From Dichetophora obliterata (lineage: Eukaryota > Arthropoda > Insecta > Diptera > Sciomyzidae): a stretch of DNA of 64,000 nucleotides. Of this stretch, positions 20,436-30,674 are shown one piece after another; position 1 is the first letter of the stretch, and every line of letters begins with the position of its first letter. Both the position numbers and the translations under genes were made by a program. The notes under the pieces were generated by a model. It saw nothing but the letters and a program-made list of their open reading frames with translations. It was not told where the DNA came from and did no database searches. The stretch is taken from positions 197,379,511 through 197,443,510 of the forward strand of contig OY986437.1 of NCBI GenBank assembly GCA_963920525.1. Direction: 5' to 3'.

Positions 20436-20560
20436 AGCCATTGTCTTTTGTATGATATAATTAAAAAACCCGTCTTAGAAAAATTAAAATTGTTTTTTTT
20501 TAAGAAAGTAGTAGGCAGCGCATCTTCACTAACAATGTCGGCTTTACAACTTCTAATATA

Positions 20561-23500
20561 ATTTACACAGAAATATGTTAGGAAAAAGTAATACTGTCCT
20601 AATGAATACCAAAAAATAAAACTAGGTTTGTTTGATTTTGGCGTTTTAACGCCACACGGGTTTTCTAGTTATAAGTAGTTTTATAAAAATAAAAAAGGTT
20701 TACCGTTACTTTATACGATATTTGAAGTTAAGTTATTTTCCTTTTTTTGTCATTATCATTCTGCTATATAAATATAATTTTTCAAAAAAGCAGCCACAGC
20801 AAAATTTTTTATTGTTGTGCTATGTGTTGCGCATTTCTGACATAGTAATGATTTTTTTCGCTAAAACATCTTTTTTCCTGACTTTGCGCATATAAATATA
20901 TTTTTTTTTTTTAATTGTCTTGATATTGGCTCTTCTGAACCATACTAGAACTTGAAAAGCATGTCTCAGAATGTCCATGAATTTTTTGCGAGTCTTAAAA
21001 TCTTACATTTTTTTGACTTGGGTGAAAAAATTTGTGCACTCTGTAACTCCGCCAAATATCAGGCTAAACTTTTTTCCTCCAAAATAAATTTTTGATTTTC
21101 GTCAGTGATGCAGGTTGGTATCAATTTTACCAATCAAAATGCAAGATTTTACCCAAATTGGATATGGCCATTCCGTAATTTTTTTTCGGTAAGTTTTCGC
21201 TGCTTGATAAAATAATTTTTGTAAAAAGGAGTAATAAATATAAAAACTTTGTCATTAAAAAATGTATTTAGATACATAACAACATTTTATTTAAAAATAA
21301 TTAATTGAATAGAAGCAATTATGTCAAAGCAATATTTAACTTAAAATTATGAATTCTTTTTAGAGTGAAAACTTTAGGAACTTTCACTGCTTGTCCACTA
21401 AAGTTGAGAAGATTTATCTAAAAAAATGTTTATTTAAATGACACTTTGGAACCACTGTGCGTTGTTGTGTTGAAGACTAAAAAAACGCACAGCTTGCAAA
21501 ATTATGCTTTAAGCTTTTTTTAGCATTTTAAAAAATCGATTGACACACTATTTTTACAAAACAAATTAAATTTTGTCATTTTGACCCGCTGCAGATGTTG
21601 TTGATGACGCCCATTGGATCTGCAACTCTACAACAACTAACCCAAAATATAGTATTGTGTCCGTGTTCCAAGGCGCTTTAAAATAGTTATACATATATAT
21701 AATTTTATTTTTATTATTTTCTAACAATTGCTTTGTTGCAAACAAATTCCAGAAACAAATTATGAGCTTATCACAAAAGCCAGCGACAACCAAGGCAACA
21801 GAAAAAATATTTTATGCGGCTTTTTGAAGTTTCTTAAATTCGATAAAACGCCCTACCGCAATAATATTATGTACAAACTGTGAGAACTTTACTGCCACAA
21901 TTTAAGAGAAAACAATATTTATCGCGGTTTCAAAGTTCTCACAGTTTTAAAGTATGTACTTACTTTGATTATAACAAAAAAAAAGTTCGTATACGAAAAA
22001 TTTCTAATCTAAAATATTAATATACAAAATATTTATAGAAGTAGGTCAACAACAACACCAACTGTCGTTTATCAATCAACCATCAGTTGAAAATATTATC
22101 AAGAATCAAATGCAATAAGCTCGCTTATAAATTTTGCAAATTTTTTAACCCAAACCGACCTTTTGAATCAATTTATTATCTGTCATGTTGACAGTAGCTT
22201 AAACGGAAACAAAAATTCTTTTCGCCACGCGATCTTTTTTAGATGCATAGCTAGCTAGCTAGCTATCTAGAACATAAGGTAAACACGAACTATTTGTGTA
22301 AAAACTTTCAAATCAACAAAAAGTTGATAAAACTGTTTAAGTTGGTGTTGTTTTTGTTTTTGTGTGTTTCTCAATGTTTTTGTTAAACGTTTTTTCTAAA
22401 CACGTTTTATTTGTACAACCAGGTAGGTGGCAACATTGTTAGGCAGTGGCATAGGTGTTGTTTGCATTGAAACAGCAACACTTGTCAACTACTTTCAGTT
22501 GTCGAAAAATAACACCTTCGCCTTAGTGTCAACATCTCACTCACAGAACTTGAAAAACCGTGTATGTACAATGTTAAATAAACTGTAGGATTTAGGTTTG
22601 TTTTGAAAAAAGTATTGTTGTAGTTCGTTTAAGAATTATTCGAGCTCATAGATTACGTGAAACTTGTTTGTCCGAAACAGAATTTTAATTCTTTTCTAAC
22701 ATTGATAAATATGAAAGAAAATATTTCAAGAAATAAAAGTTGGGTAAAACGATTTTTAAAGCAGACAACTATTTTTATACAACGACATTTTTTTTAAGTA
22801 CTTATTAATGTTCTTAGGATGTGAACAAAGTTTAAAAAGAAACCATCACACTGGTTTTTTTTTATAAAATAAACAAAAAACACTTAAAATTCAGACGTTT
22901 ACACTGCGCATACCCCTTAATCGTCCCAGTGAGGCAAACATACTTTCTTAAATTTATTTATGAACCGCTTTGGGGTAAAAAATTTCAGTTTTGGCATTTA
23001 AAAACAAACTCATTTTGAATCAATCACCAACTAAAAAATACCTCTCAAAAACTAACCATTTTTTATTCGAAAATGATTTAAAAAAATAATCTAAAAATTA
23101 ACTTATTTTTGTTATAAATGAGTTCTCAAAATTTTTTGTTCTGGTTGAAAATTAGTAATACGAAGGAATAGTTTTTAGGATATTCGAGGTTACAATGGTT
23201 TTATTATTTTGATCATGTCACTTTGTAAAGGAGATAGATGTGGTTTTTATCCACTTTTTCACACTCAGAGTATGTTTCGAATGGCAAAACATATTTGTAA
23301 AATATAACTTCAATGACTACATTTTTGTAGATTTTAGGAAGCATTTGCTGTTTTGCTGAAGTCTTTTTGTAAGCTTTGTTCCAGTTCAACTTCGTCAGAT
23401 TCCAGACTCAGAGCATAAATTAAAAAATTTCAGGTATTAAATATTGAAAAAAATATTAATTTTGGTGAAATTTAAAAACACTTTAGCGTTGTTATAAAGT

Positions 23501-23607
23501 CACTTTGCATGGAAAGTAGGCGTGGTCTTAGGTAGGTAGGTAGATTTGACTCATCTTCGAGCTTGACCTTTTTCTTTGTATGGAAGCGTATAGCTCATAT
23601 ATCATAA
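20561..23607. other. No recognised gene
   Basis: An old interspersed repeat lies at 21040-21180 (minus orientation of the 15949 repeat). A small inverted repeat lies around 21873-21945 (CTGTGAGAACTTT against AAAGTTCTCACAG). A short TAGC microsatellite is at 22247-22266. No protein homology was seen on either strand. Confidence 0.55.
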
Positions 23608-23615
23608 CTGTACAT

Positions 23616-24103
23616 TAGGGGTGGGATAGTGCACGAGTTTTTGCTTTCGATAGCCAGGACCCTAAATATAGTGAGGTTAGAAAATAAAAAAATGTTTTGG
23701 TAAAAAAATTTTGGGGGTGGATAGGGCTAAATTGTGCCGCATCGAGGTTAAAGTAAGGGGAAAAGGTAAAAATTTGGACAAAAACACTCATAACTACCCA
23801 AGAGTGGCTCCTAGAGGATTAAAATCTATTACTGACCCCCATTAATTTTTTGTTCACAAAATTTCATCCCAAAATAACTACCCCTATCTCCACCCCCTAA
23901 TGGAGCTTCCATACAAAATTTGTGTTTTTAAAAAGTTGGCCCTAACTGCTCCCAGAGTGCTGCTTGAAGGATTAAATGTATAACAAACCCCCATTTTATT
24001 TTGGTACCCAACATTTCTTCAGAACATACTTACCCTCTATCTTTAACCCTTAAGGGAACTCCCATACAAAACTGATGTTTTTTATGTTTTTTAAATAAAA
24101 TCG
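23616..24103 (+). repeat. Left long TIR of the 5.4 kb transposon
   Basis: It matches the complement of 28518-29000, with about ten per cent or more mismatches by eye. It holds about two related subunits carrying CTCCATACAAAA / CCATACAAAA and ACCCCCATT-type words, so the TIR itself is internally repetitive. Confidence 0.9.
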
Positions 24104-25244
24104 GCTTATTCTGAATTGTATAAAAAATTGTATAATTACAATTGTTGGAAAATGCGAATTAAATTAATTTATTTTTATCATGCGATGGATATATTTTCCG
24201 ATTTTCGGCGACGACCTGCAGCAAAAATATTTTTTCCTCCTCATTCCGACATAACAAATTGTTTAATTTTACTCCTCTATTAATTTTACTCCTCTTTCGG
24301 CAGCGTCGTTGACAACGTGTAGTTTACGCAATATTTCTTGCATTTGTTGGTAATCTTCGCGCTCGGTCCAGGTTTCTGGATCCGTAGCAATAAAATCTGT
24401 TGAAAATCGAAGGCTGTGAAAAATGTTGATGTCTCAGGTGTGACGTAATTACTCAAATCTTTTTTCAATGCTTGATTCACTTTCTTCGGTGCCAATTGAG
24501 TTCTTTTTACACCTCTGAACCCAAAAATGTGTACTGGAAGTACTTGGTTGCCACCGCTATCCTCGCTATCATCTTTATCATCTTCTTCCTCGATATCATC
24601 TTCCTTCATATCTTCTATCATATCGATCTCTTCTGTATTATACGATTCTTCCGTCTCATCGTCAGACAGCTCGTCCTCGTATTCCTCTTTTTCTTCTTCG
24701 AATATACGGATCGAATTTGCCATTTTTCGTTTGATGTTGAAGGGGACCTCTGAATCAAATAAAGCAAAAGCTACAGCTTCACCACTGAGGTACCAGATAT
24801 GTCCGCAGAATCTCTTTAACAATTGTTGCGACCCAATTGGATCAATTGAAGCATAAGCAGCAGCCGCCTTCAGAAATTTTAAATCTTAATTTGGGGCTTC
24901 GATTGCTCTGGTGGTGCTAAACCAAGGTTTCAGGTAAAGTTTTACAATAAAAATGCAAACATCGCGAAGTCCATTCAATTCATTTTCGTCTAAGTCTAGA
25001 TATTTTCTGAACAAAAACATTTTTGAGCAGTATATACATTTTTCCATTCATCAAGCATGACTGATGGGTCCTGGTAACCTGAAATGATAACTGGAGAGAT
25101 CCTGACCAAGGAACAAAAGAACAATTTCAATTAATTCCTTGTAATCATCTCTTGGATGTTTTAGTGTCAACTGAGCCAAGCAAAACGATTTGATTTCATT
25201 TTGGACTTGAACTGGTATTTTGGATGCAACTTCATCGTCATTTA

Positions 25245-26510
25245 CAGTCAATCTGGTAAGAACGTGATCTGCATAACTTTTAAACCCTTAGCTCGATTCT
25301 TTTAAAATGAAAATCATTTTGTTGCATGTTTAATTGGCTAGTGCGCAATTTATTAAGTAAAATGTATAATCCATTAACAATAATAGCTTCACATCTACGA
25401 GGCATACTTTGAACTAATTTTTGAGCAAACTCCCGTGGTAGCTCCCTCCAAATTTTTTTAATATTGCGGATAAGCTGTTTAGTAGTCCAGATACATTTTC
25501 TTTTGAGCTTTTCCTTCATAATTGACCAGACATTTTCGATTGGGTTTGCATCTGGAGACTGTGAAGGCCAATCCAACAATTCGACCCCATTTTGCTCTTT
25601 CCACGCTTTGCACAAACGACTTCGATGTTTGGGGTCGTTGTCTTCTTGCAATATCCAGGATACTCCTCTCCTTTTAAACATTGAATCAGCTGATGGTAAC
25701 AGTGATTTCTTGTATATTTTCGTCATTAGTTCAGCGTTCAAATTGGCAGTGAATATGTTAAGGTGTCCAAAACCCCGTTCTGAAAAGCATCCCCAGACAT
25801 GAACTTTAACTGGGTGTTTGACAGTTCGCTGAACTAATCTATTCGCTCCAGTACACCACGATCGACTAATGAAACCTCCGGACTAATGAAAAGAAGATTC
25901 ATCCGTAAATATTACATTGCTCCAATCACGATCCTTGTTTGCAGTCGCCCAAGTCAGTCTTTTTTGCATATGAACTGGTGTAAGTAAGGGCTTTTTTAAA
26001 GAACTGCGATATTTAAAGTCATTTGCTCGCAAACGTTCTCGGACAGCATCTTTGGACAAATTTACTCCCTTTTCTTGCAAAATTGCCGCACCTTTACGCA
26101 ATGAGAGTCCAGGATTTTTCTCGAAGACGTGGAGGACTTTCTTATCATCATTATCTGAGGTCTTCTTTTTTGTTTCACGCCCAGGGTAGTCATCGACATT
26201 TTTTTCACACATATAGCGATTAACCCACTTTGTCACAAACGCTTTTGATTTTTTCATATATTTTGCTGCCGATAAACGGGACATTTTCGGTCCTTTTGAG
26301 TGCAAACACAGAAACACTGCTTCAAACCGCTTTTCAAATGCAGAACTCATAACAATATTTTACACTTCCACTTGAAACCACAAATATAATTAAACTGTTT
26401 GATATATTGCGGAATGAAGCAACCTCTCCTCTCAATTTTTGCATACTTCGTTCACGCGTAACGGTAAACCACGAAAAATGTTGCCGATTACTCTCTAACC
26501 AGACTGACTG
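25245..26510 (-). mobile_element. Tc1-like element (1266 bp) nested in the HWDGK transposase gene
   Basis: The ends read inward CAGTCAATCTGGTAAGA (25245) and CAGTCAGTCTGGTTAGA (complement ending 26510). They are flanked by TA on both sides (25243-25244, 26511-26512). The length and TA target are typical of Tc1. It carries a single transposase gene on the minus strand. Confidence 0.93.
25280..26350 (-). pseudogene. Tc1/mariner transposase (DD34E) with one nonsense codon
   Basis: It starts MSSAFEKRFEAV at 26350. Helix-turn-helix regions occupy the first ~120 residues. The first catalytic Asp is in FTDESSFH, immediately followed by an in-frame TAG at 25880-25882. The frame then continues unshifted (SGGFISRSWC, VHVWGCFS). 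The second Asp is in LQEDNDPKH and the Glu in ANPIENVW, with 34 residues between them, the Tc1 DD34E spacing. Total length is about 356 residues, normal for the family. Only one stop separates it from an intact frame. Confidence 0.95.
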
Positions 26511-27917
26511 TACGCCAGGAATGAACTGTTTGTGTTTTATATTGTCCCATTGTTCTTTGAAACGGGAAAACATAGACACTCCTGGGCCAGACCTTTTTCC
26601 GCATTTAGCTTCGTTAATGTGGCAAATACAAAAGATCTCGTTCTAAAATGTGCTCAAGCAATACTGACGCACCTTGAAACTGTCCAGTGTTTGTTGACGT
26701 GGTGTCGAATGAAATACCTTGAACTCGGTCAACGATTTTCCAATCAATCAAAAGCTCGTGAATGGCCTCCGCAATTTTTTTACAGGAAGTCGATCAACTT
26801 TTTTGCCACCATGCATGTTCGGCAACATTTTGCCATCCCAGTGTAAGTTGAAAAATTTGGTTTCAGCCAACTTAAAATACTTTTGTATTTATTATGCGAA
26901 TATGTTAGCATATAAGAATAATTTCTTTAGCATGCCACAGTCAATGTTAAAAACATTTAAAGAAAATAACAACAAGCAATTTATAAAATTAATTTCTAAA
27001 GATTAACAATTAAGTAATAAGAAAAACATTAAAACATTAAAAAGAACATAAAAACATTAAAAGTTTAAAAACTAAAAATTGAATTAAATAACAACAGGTA
27101 AAACGAATACTTGATACATTGATACAATAACACTTAAACAAAATTGTAATTTATACTACCTGCGGGTTTTTCTTCAACATAGCAGCAATGTGCTCTCGAT
27201 TTTGTGTACGGGCTTGCCGAATGGACTTTCTATTGATGACATAATTTCTTGGGTCGTGTTTAAACGCTCGCGCCGCAGCGACTAATATACGAACTGCCGC
27301 TACGTCAGTTGTTTTGCTTCTGTCGAAAACAGACACCAAATCCGGAATAATGCATTTAATGCTGCCTCTTGTTCCTTTTTCTACTCGTGCACGCAACACC
27401 ATTGTGGAATCGTCAGGAACGTGTTCCTTTTCTGATTCGGTCGATTCGCTTGATGAAATCTTCGCAACTGAAATTACACACGAATGTCATATTTATCGAT
27501 ATAAGTATAATGGCTAGTTCACAGTATGCAATATTCACTCACCCACTGTTTCGGTTTGTGCTCCAAGTTCCGCACGTTTTTTTCGTTGCTCTTCTCGTTC
27601 CTCTTGTCTTTTTCGAATATTCAATTCAGATACATCTGCACCAACCATGCATCCCGGACGACCCTTTTGTCTTTGCATTCGCAAAAATTCTGCGTCTTCC
27701 GGATTTGATATTAATTTTAACGCATCGGCGTGTGCGATATCGAACAGGTCAACTAATCTGATGACAAACTCATCTTCCCGCTTCTTTTGTGTTACACCGC
27801 CTCTGCCAGCACCCTTTTGTAATTTTCTCCATTCAGCGACTAACGAATCAACTTTTCTTTTCACGTCTTCTCTGTGTTTCGTCGGAATACATGCTTGACG
27901 CCAAAAAATCATGACTG

Positions 27918-28026
27918 AGGGGTGGGATAGTGTACGAGTTTTCGCTTTCGATAGCCATGACCCTAAATATAGTGAGGTTAGAAAATAAAAAATTGTTTTG
28001 GTAAAAAAATGTTGGGGGTGGATAGG
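27918..28026 (+). repeat. 109 bp partial direct copy of the TIR inside transposase exon 1
   Basis: The segment from AGGGGTGGGATAGTG to GGGGGTGGATAGG matches 23617-23725 closely. On the transposase strand it begins near a GT and ends CCCCTCAG, so it could be an acquired intron. It could also be a small insertion with imperfect 8 bp duplication (CATGACTG against ATGCACTG). Confidence 0.8.
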
Positions 28027-28517
28027 TATGCACTGTCGTAGGCACTCTGTTTATGTCCAGTACCATAAAAATACATTTTCAGAACTTGCTTATTAGACGG
28101 TAGTTTCGTTCCCATTATATTGGAGCATGGTTGTCCGATTAAATAAATATCGATCTTCGATCTCAAGCTACGCGTAACGCCGGTCGATGTCGATGCCATT
28201 TTTATTTTTGGTTCACGAACTGATTTTACAAAATGTTATAAATACACAATGAATGAAAATTAATTAAACTCTATTCACTGTCAAACTGTCAATTGCTCTT
28301 CAGAGCTGATAACCAAGAACTTCAATTCTATTCTTTGGCTTATTTAAAGTGCTTATTTGTAGTGATGATAGAGATGATAGTAATGATAGGAATGATGAAG
28401 AAAGTATCAGATATCCATAATTCCTATTTTTCGCGCAATTTTTATGGTTGCCCCCTTACCAGTTGGTGATAGTTCGTATGTTCTGGAAAAATATTGGAGA
28501 GGAAAAATAATGGAGGT

Positions 28518-29000
28518 CGATTTTATTTAAAAAAAAAAAAAAAAGCCCCAATTTTGTATGGGAGCCCCTTAGGGGTTAGAGATAGAGAGTAAGTATGTTC
28601 TGAATAAATGTTGGGGACCGAAATATAATGGGGATCCGTCATACATTTAACCCTCCAAGCAGCACTCTGGGAGCGGTTAGGGCCAATTTGTTAAAAATAT
28701 AATTTTTGTATGGGAGCTCCATTAGGGGGTGGAAATAGGGGGTAGGTATGCTGTGATGAAATTTTGTGAACAAAAAAATTAATGGGGGTCAGTAATAGAT
28801 TTTAACCCTCTAGGAGCCACTCTTGGGTAGTTATGAGTGTTTTTGTCCAAATTTTCACCTTTTCCCCTAACTTTAACCCCGATGTGGCACAATTTAACCG
28901 TATCCCACCCCCAAAATTTTTTTACCAAAACTATTTTTTTTCTAACCTCACTATATTTAGGGTTCTTTGGTATCAAAATCTTGTTTCTAATGAACCCCTA
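28518..29000 (-). repeat. Right long TIR of the 5.4 kb transposon
   Basis: Complement of 23616-24103. The outermost ~70 bp diverge more (TAGGGGTTCATTAG against TAGGGGTGGGATAG), then match resumes at CCCTAAATATAGTGAGG. A poly-A run at 28531-28546 marks the inner side. Confidence 0.88.
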
Positions 29001-29079
29001 TTGTACATTAGCTATAGCATAGTGAAAGATTTTCCGGTTTCGATACGCTGGGACCTTTTATTTTGTGAGGTTTGATAAA

Positions 29080-29660
29080 AAAATACCTGAACCAAAAAAT
29101 TAAGGAGATGGGAGGGGGGTAAATGGCGTCTCAATAAGGACAAATTTAAAAAAATTATGAGGTTTTCAGACAAATCAGCCCACAGCTGCTCAGGAGATGC
29201 CCATAGAACTGTGATTTATATAGCCGACCCTCATTCAATTTTCATCCCCAACATTTTTCCTAAACAAACTTCCCCCTTTATCCACCCATTTGGGGCTGCC
29301 ATACAGAAGTGACTTTTTTATGAAAATTACTCCCAACTCTCCCACTGCTACCAGGATGCCCCTAGAGGATTAAAGTGTATGCCCAATCCCAATTAATTTA
29401 TTCTCCTAAACAATTCTTCTGAATACTTTAACCCCCTATCTCCACCCCTTAAGGGGTCTCCCATACAAAACACATGCTGCAACCTTTGCAACCGCGTCCA
29501 GTATTTCGTAAAAGAGTTCATTTGTATCATTTTTCAAATCCAATATTTTTGCAAACATACTTCTACCCTTTCTCAACCCCTTTTGGAGGTTTCCATACAA
29601 AAGTTAAGTTTTTATGGAATTTACTCCCAACGCTTCTTTTGGTTACCAAGATCATTGGAG
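29080..29660. repeat. Degenerate repeats related to the TIR interior
   Basis: Three or so units share CCCCAACATTTTTCC, CCATTTGGGG...GCCATACA, CCTAGAGGATTAAAGTGTATG and CCTTAAGGGGTCTCCCATACAAAA with the long TIRs. They lie outside the 29001 target duplication, so they are a separate, older relative. Confidence 0.65.
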
Positions 29661-30670
29661 CAGAATTTGACAGCTGGCAGGTTGATTTTTTTTCGCCAGG
29701 TAGAAATCACCTGAATTGGGTAAGAGCATTTTTCACTGAGTGTATGTAAAATTCATACACATAGTAGTTGCCTAACTTTTTGTGTTAGTTAATAGCTAAA
29801 TTTACAGAAAGCTTAAAACCTATATTAAAAATTACGCAGACATAAGATTTTGAAACGCTGATACAAGTAATTTTTTTATCTCCTTCACCTTAACCCTTTC
29901 TGATGGACTTTAATCAATTATTTAGGGAAGAGATAAAGAACTGTCAAACAGTGTATCCTACGAATCACTTATGTCACTTTTAGCTTTTCCGTGTCCAATA
30001 ATAATTTTTTTATCAATACTCTATCATTAACCCAGTTTGTAATGAAAAATTTTCTTTTGTATTTCTAGAAAGTTTTACCACTCCAATCTACAACATATGT
30101 TGTTCTCAGAGTTATAAATGGAAAAAGAAAACATAGTCACGACAAAAATCTCCCGAGTGAGCCTCGTAGCGCATGTGATTGATAAGTAAGTAATACTTTG
30201 CGTTACTTTTATTAAAAAATAATTATATCTTAAATCAAATTTCAAAAATTTTGCACCAATTTGAACCAATTATGATATTTCATAAATTTAATTCAGTTGT
30301 GATAAAAATGGCGCACAGTGCAACTTTCGCGGCCATAACTATCAAAAAAAATTCTTAACTATTTTGAATCTAAAAAATACTTAATACTTAAATCGAAATA
30401 TAATTCTTTAAGAGCAGGTTCTCATGAAAATCGACCAAAAACTCAATTTTAATTTTCGATAGTTTATGATGTGTAGCATATGTTCCTAAAGCGATTTGGC
30501 CGATAACAATTGCATAAAAAAGTTATCGCATGCTAAAGGAACCCTTATTTTCATTAACGCACTCGAAACAATCGTTAACCAATCTAAAAACATTTTAGAA
30601 CATCTCTTCTTAAAGATGAATGTGAACTCTATTTACATTTAGCTGTTAGTAAATTATTTGATCGTGAACA
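29661..30670. other. No recognised gene
   Basis: AT-rich sequence with only short chance ORFs. I see nothing else. Confidence 0.5.
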
Positions 30671-30674
30671 ACTA

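Larger units (their letters stand above)
17671..20560 (+). pseudogene. Helitron-like element, N-terminal/Rep region, fragmented
   Basis: The order of motifs matches the Helitron-like N-terminal and Rep domain. CIYCRALHFDSQ...CC lies near 17790-17860 and YMRYTEAATQILSDW near 17960. RKLSEHL...SPFAQIFR (Helitron NPFA..FR block) is at about 18500, and YPFIFPLSDEGW at about 19560. RPNLFLAFTCNPNWVHIK and RVFHIKLL follow at about 20160-20290, then LLYDIIKKPVLEK after 20448. Stops and frameshifts abound. The frame is interrupted by about 350 bp of unrelated DNA carrying a tRNA-like sequence (18115-18480), by 18800-19470, by a hAT MITE (19811-20054) and by a 135 bp hairpin (20301-20435). No helicase domain or Helitron 3' end was found downstream. 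Confidence 0.85.
24286..28199 (-). pseudogene. HWDGK-motif transposase gene, multi-exon, disrupted
   Basis: The start is the ATG at 28199 (MASTSTGVTRS). The first exon contains GTKLPSNKQVLKMYFY, then FWRQACIPT and LFDIAHADALKLI. It ends at 27543 with a 75 bp GT-AG intron (27468-27542) that joins in frame. Exon 2 (27160-27467) ends ...KKNPQ at a GT donor. Exon 3 starts at 26870 after an AG and reads LHWDGKMLPNM in the same phase. Next come a small deletion, DRVQGISFDTTSTNTG and FSRFKEQWDN. Then comes the Tc1 insertion, then HPRDDYKELIEIVLLFLG, a stop within HA*WM, APN*DL (second stop), HIWYLSGEAVAFALFD and an acidic tail. Excising Tc1 with one TA restores the frame (IPGV/NDDEV). A 109 bp TIR fragment (27918-28026) lies in exon 1. 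Function: cut-and-paste transposition, inferred from the TIR context. Confidence 0.8.
23616..29000 (-). mobile_element. 5.4 kb DNA transposon with ~485 bp TIRs and HWDGK-type transposase
   Basis: Terminal inverted repeats begin TAGGGGT at both ends (23616 and, complemented, 29000) and extend for nearly 0.5 kb. They are flanked by an 8 bp duplication with one mismatch (CTGTACAT at 23608, TTGTACAT at 29001). The interior carries one multi-exon transposase on the minus strand and a nested Tc1. TAGGGGTG ends with 8 bp duplications recall hAT. However, the transposase belongs to a family of large uncharacterised insect and cnidarian transposon proteins, recalled from memory, that I cannot place in a named superfamily. 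Confidence 0.88.

Noticed and set aside
24472..24856. Plus-strand Ser-rich and Phe/Ile-rich ORFs
   Set aside because: They are the antisense of the Glu/Asp-rich tail of the HWDGK transposase, a composition artefact.
26532..26846. 104-codon plus-strand ORF
   Set aside because: It overlaps the minus-strand transposase exon 3, whose motifs (FDTT..NTG, HWDGK) are conserved. The plus frame has none.
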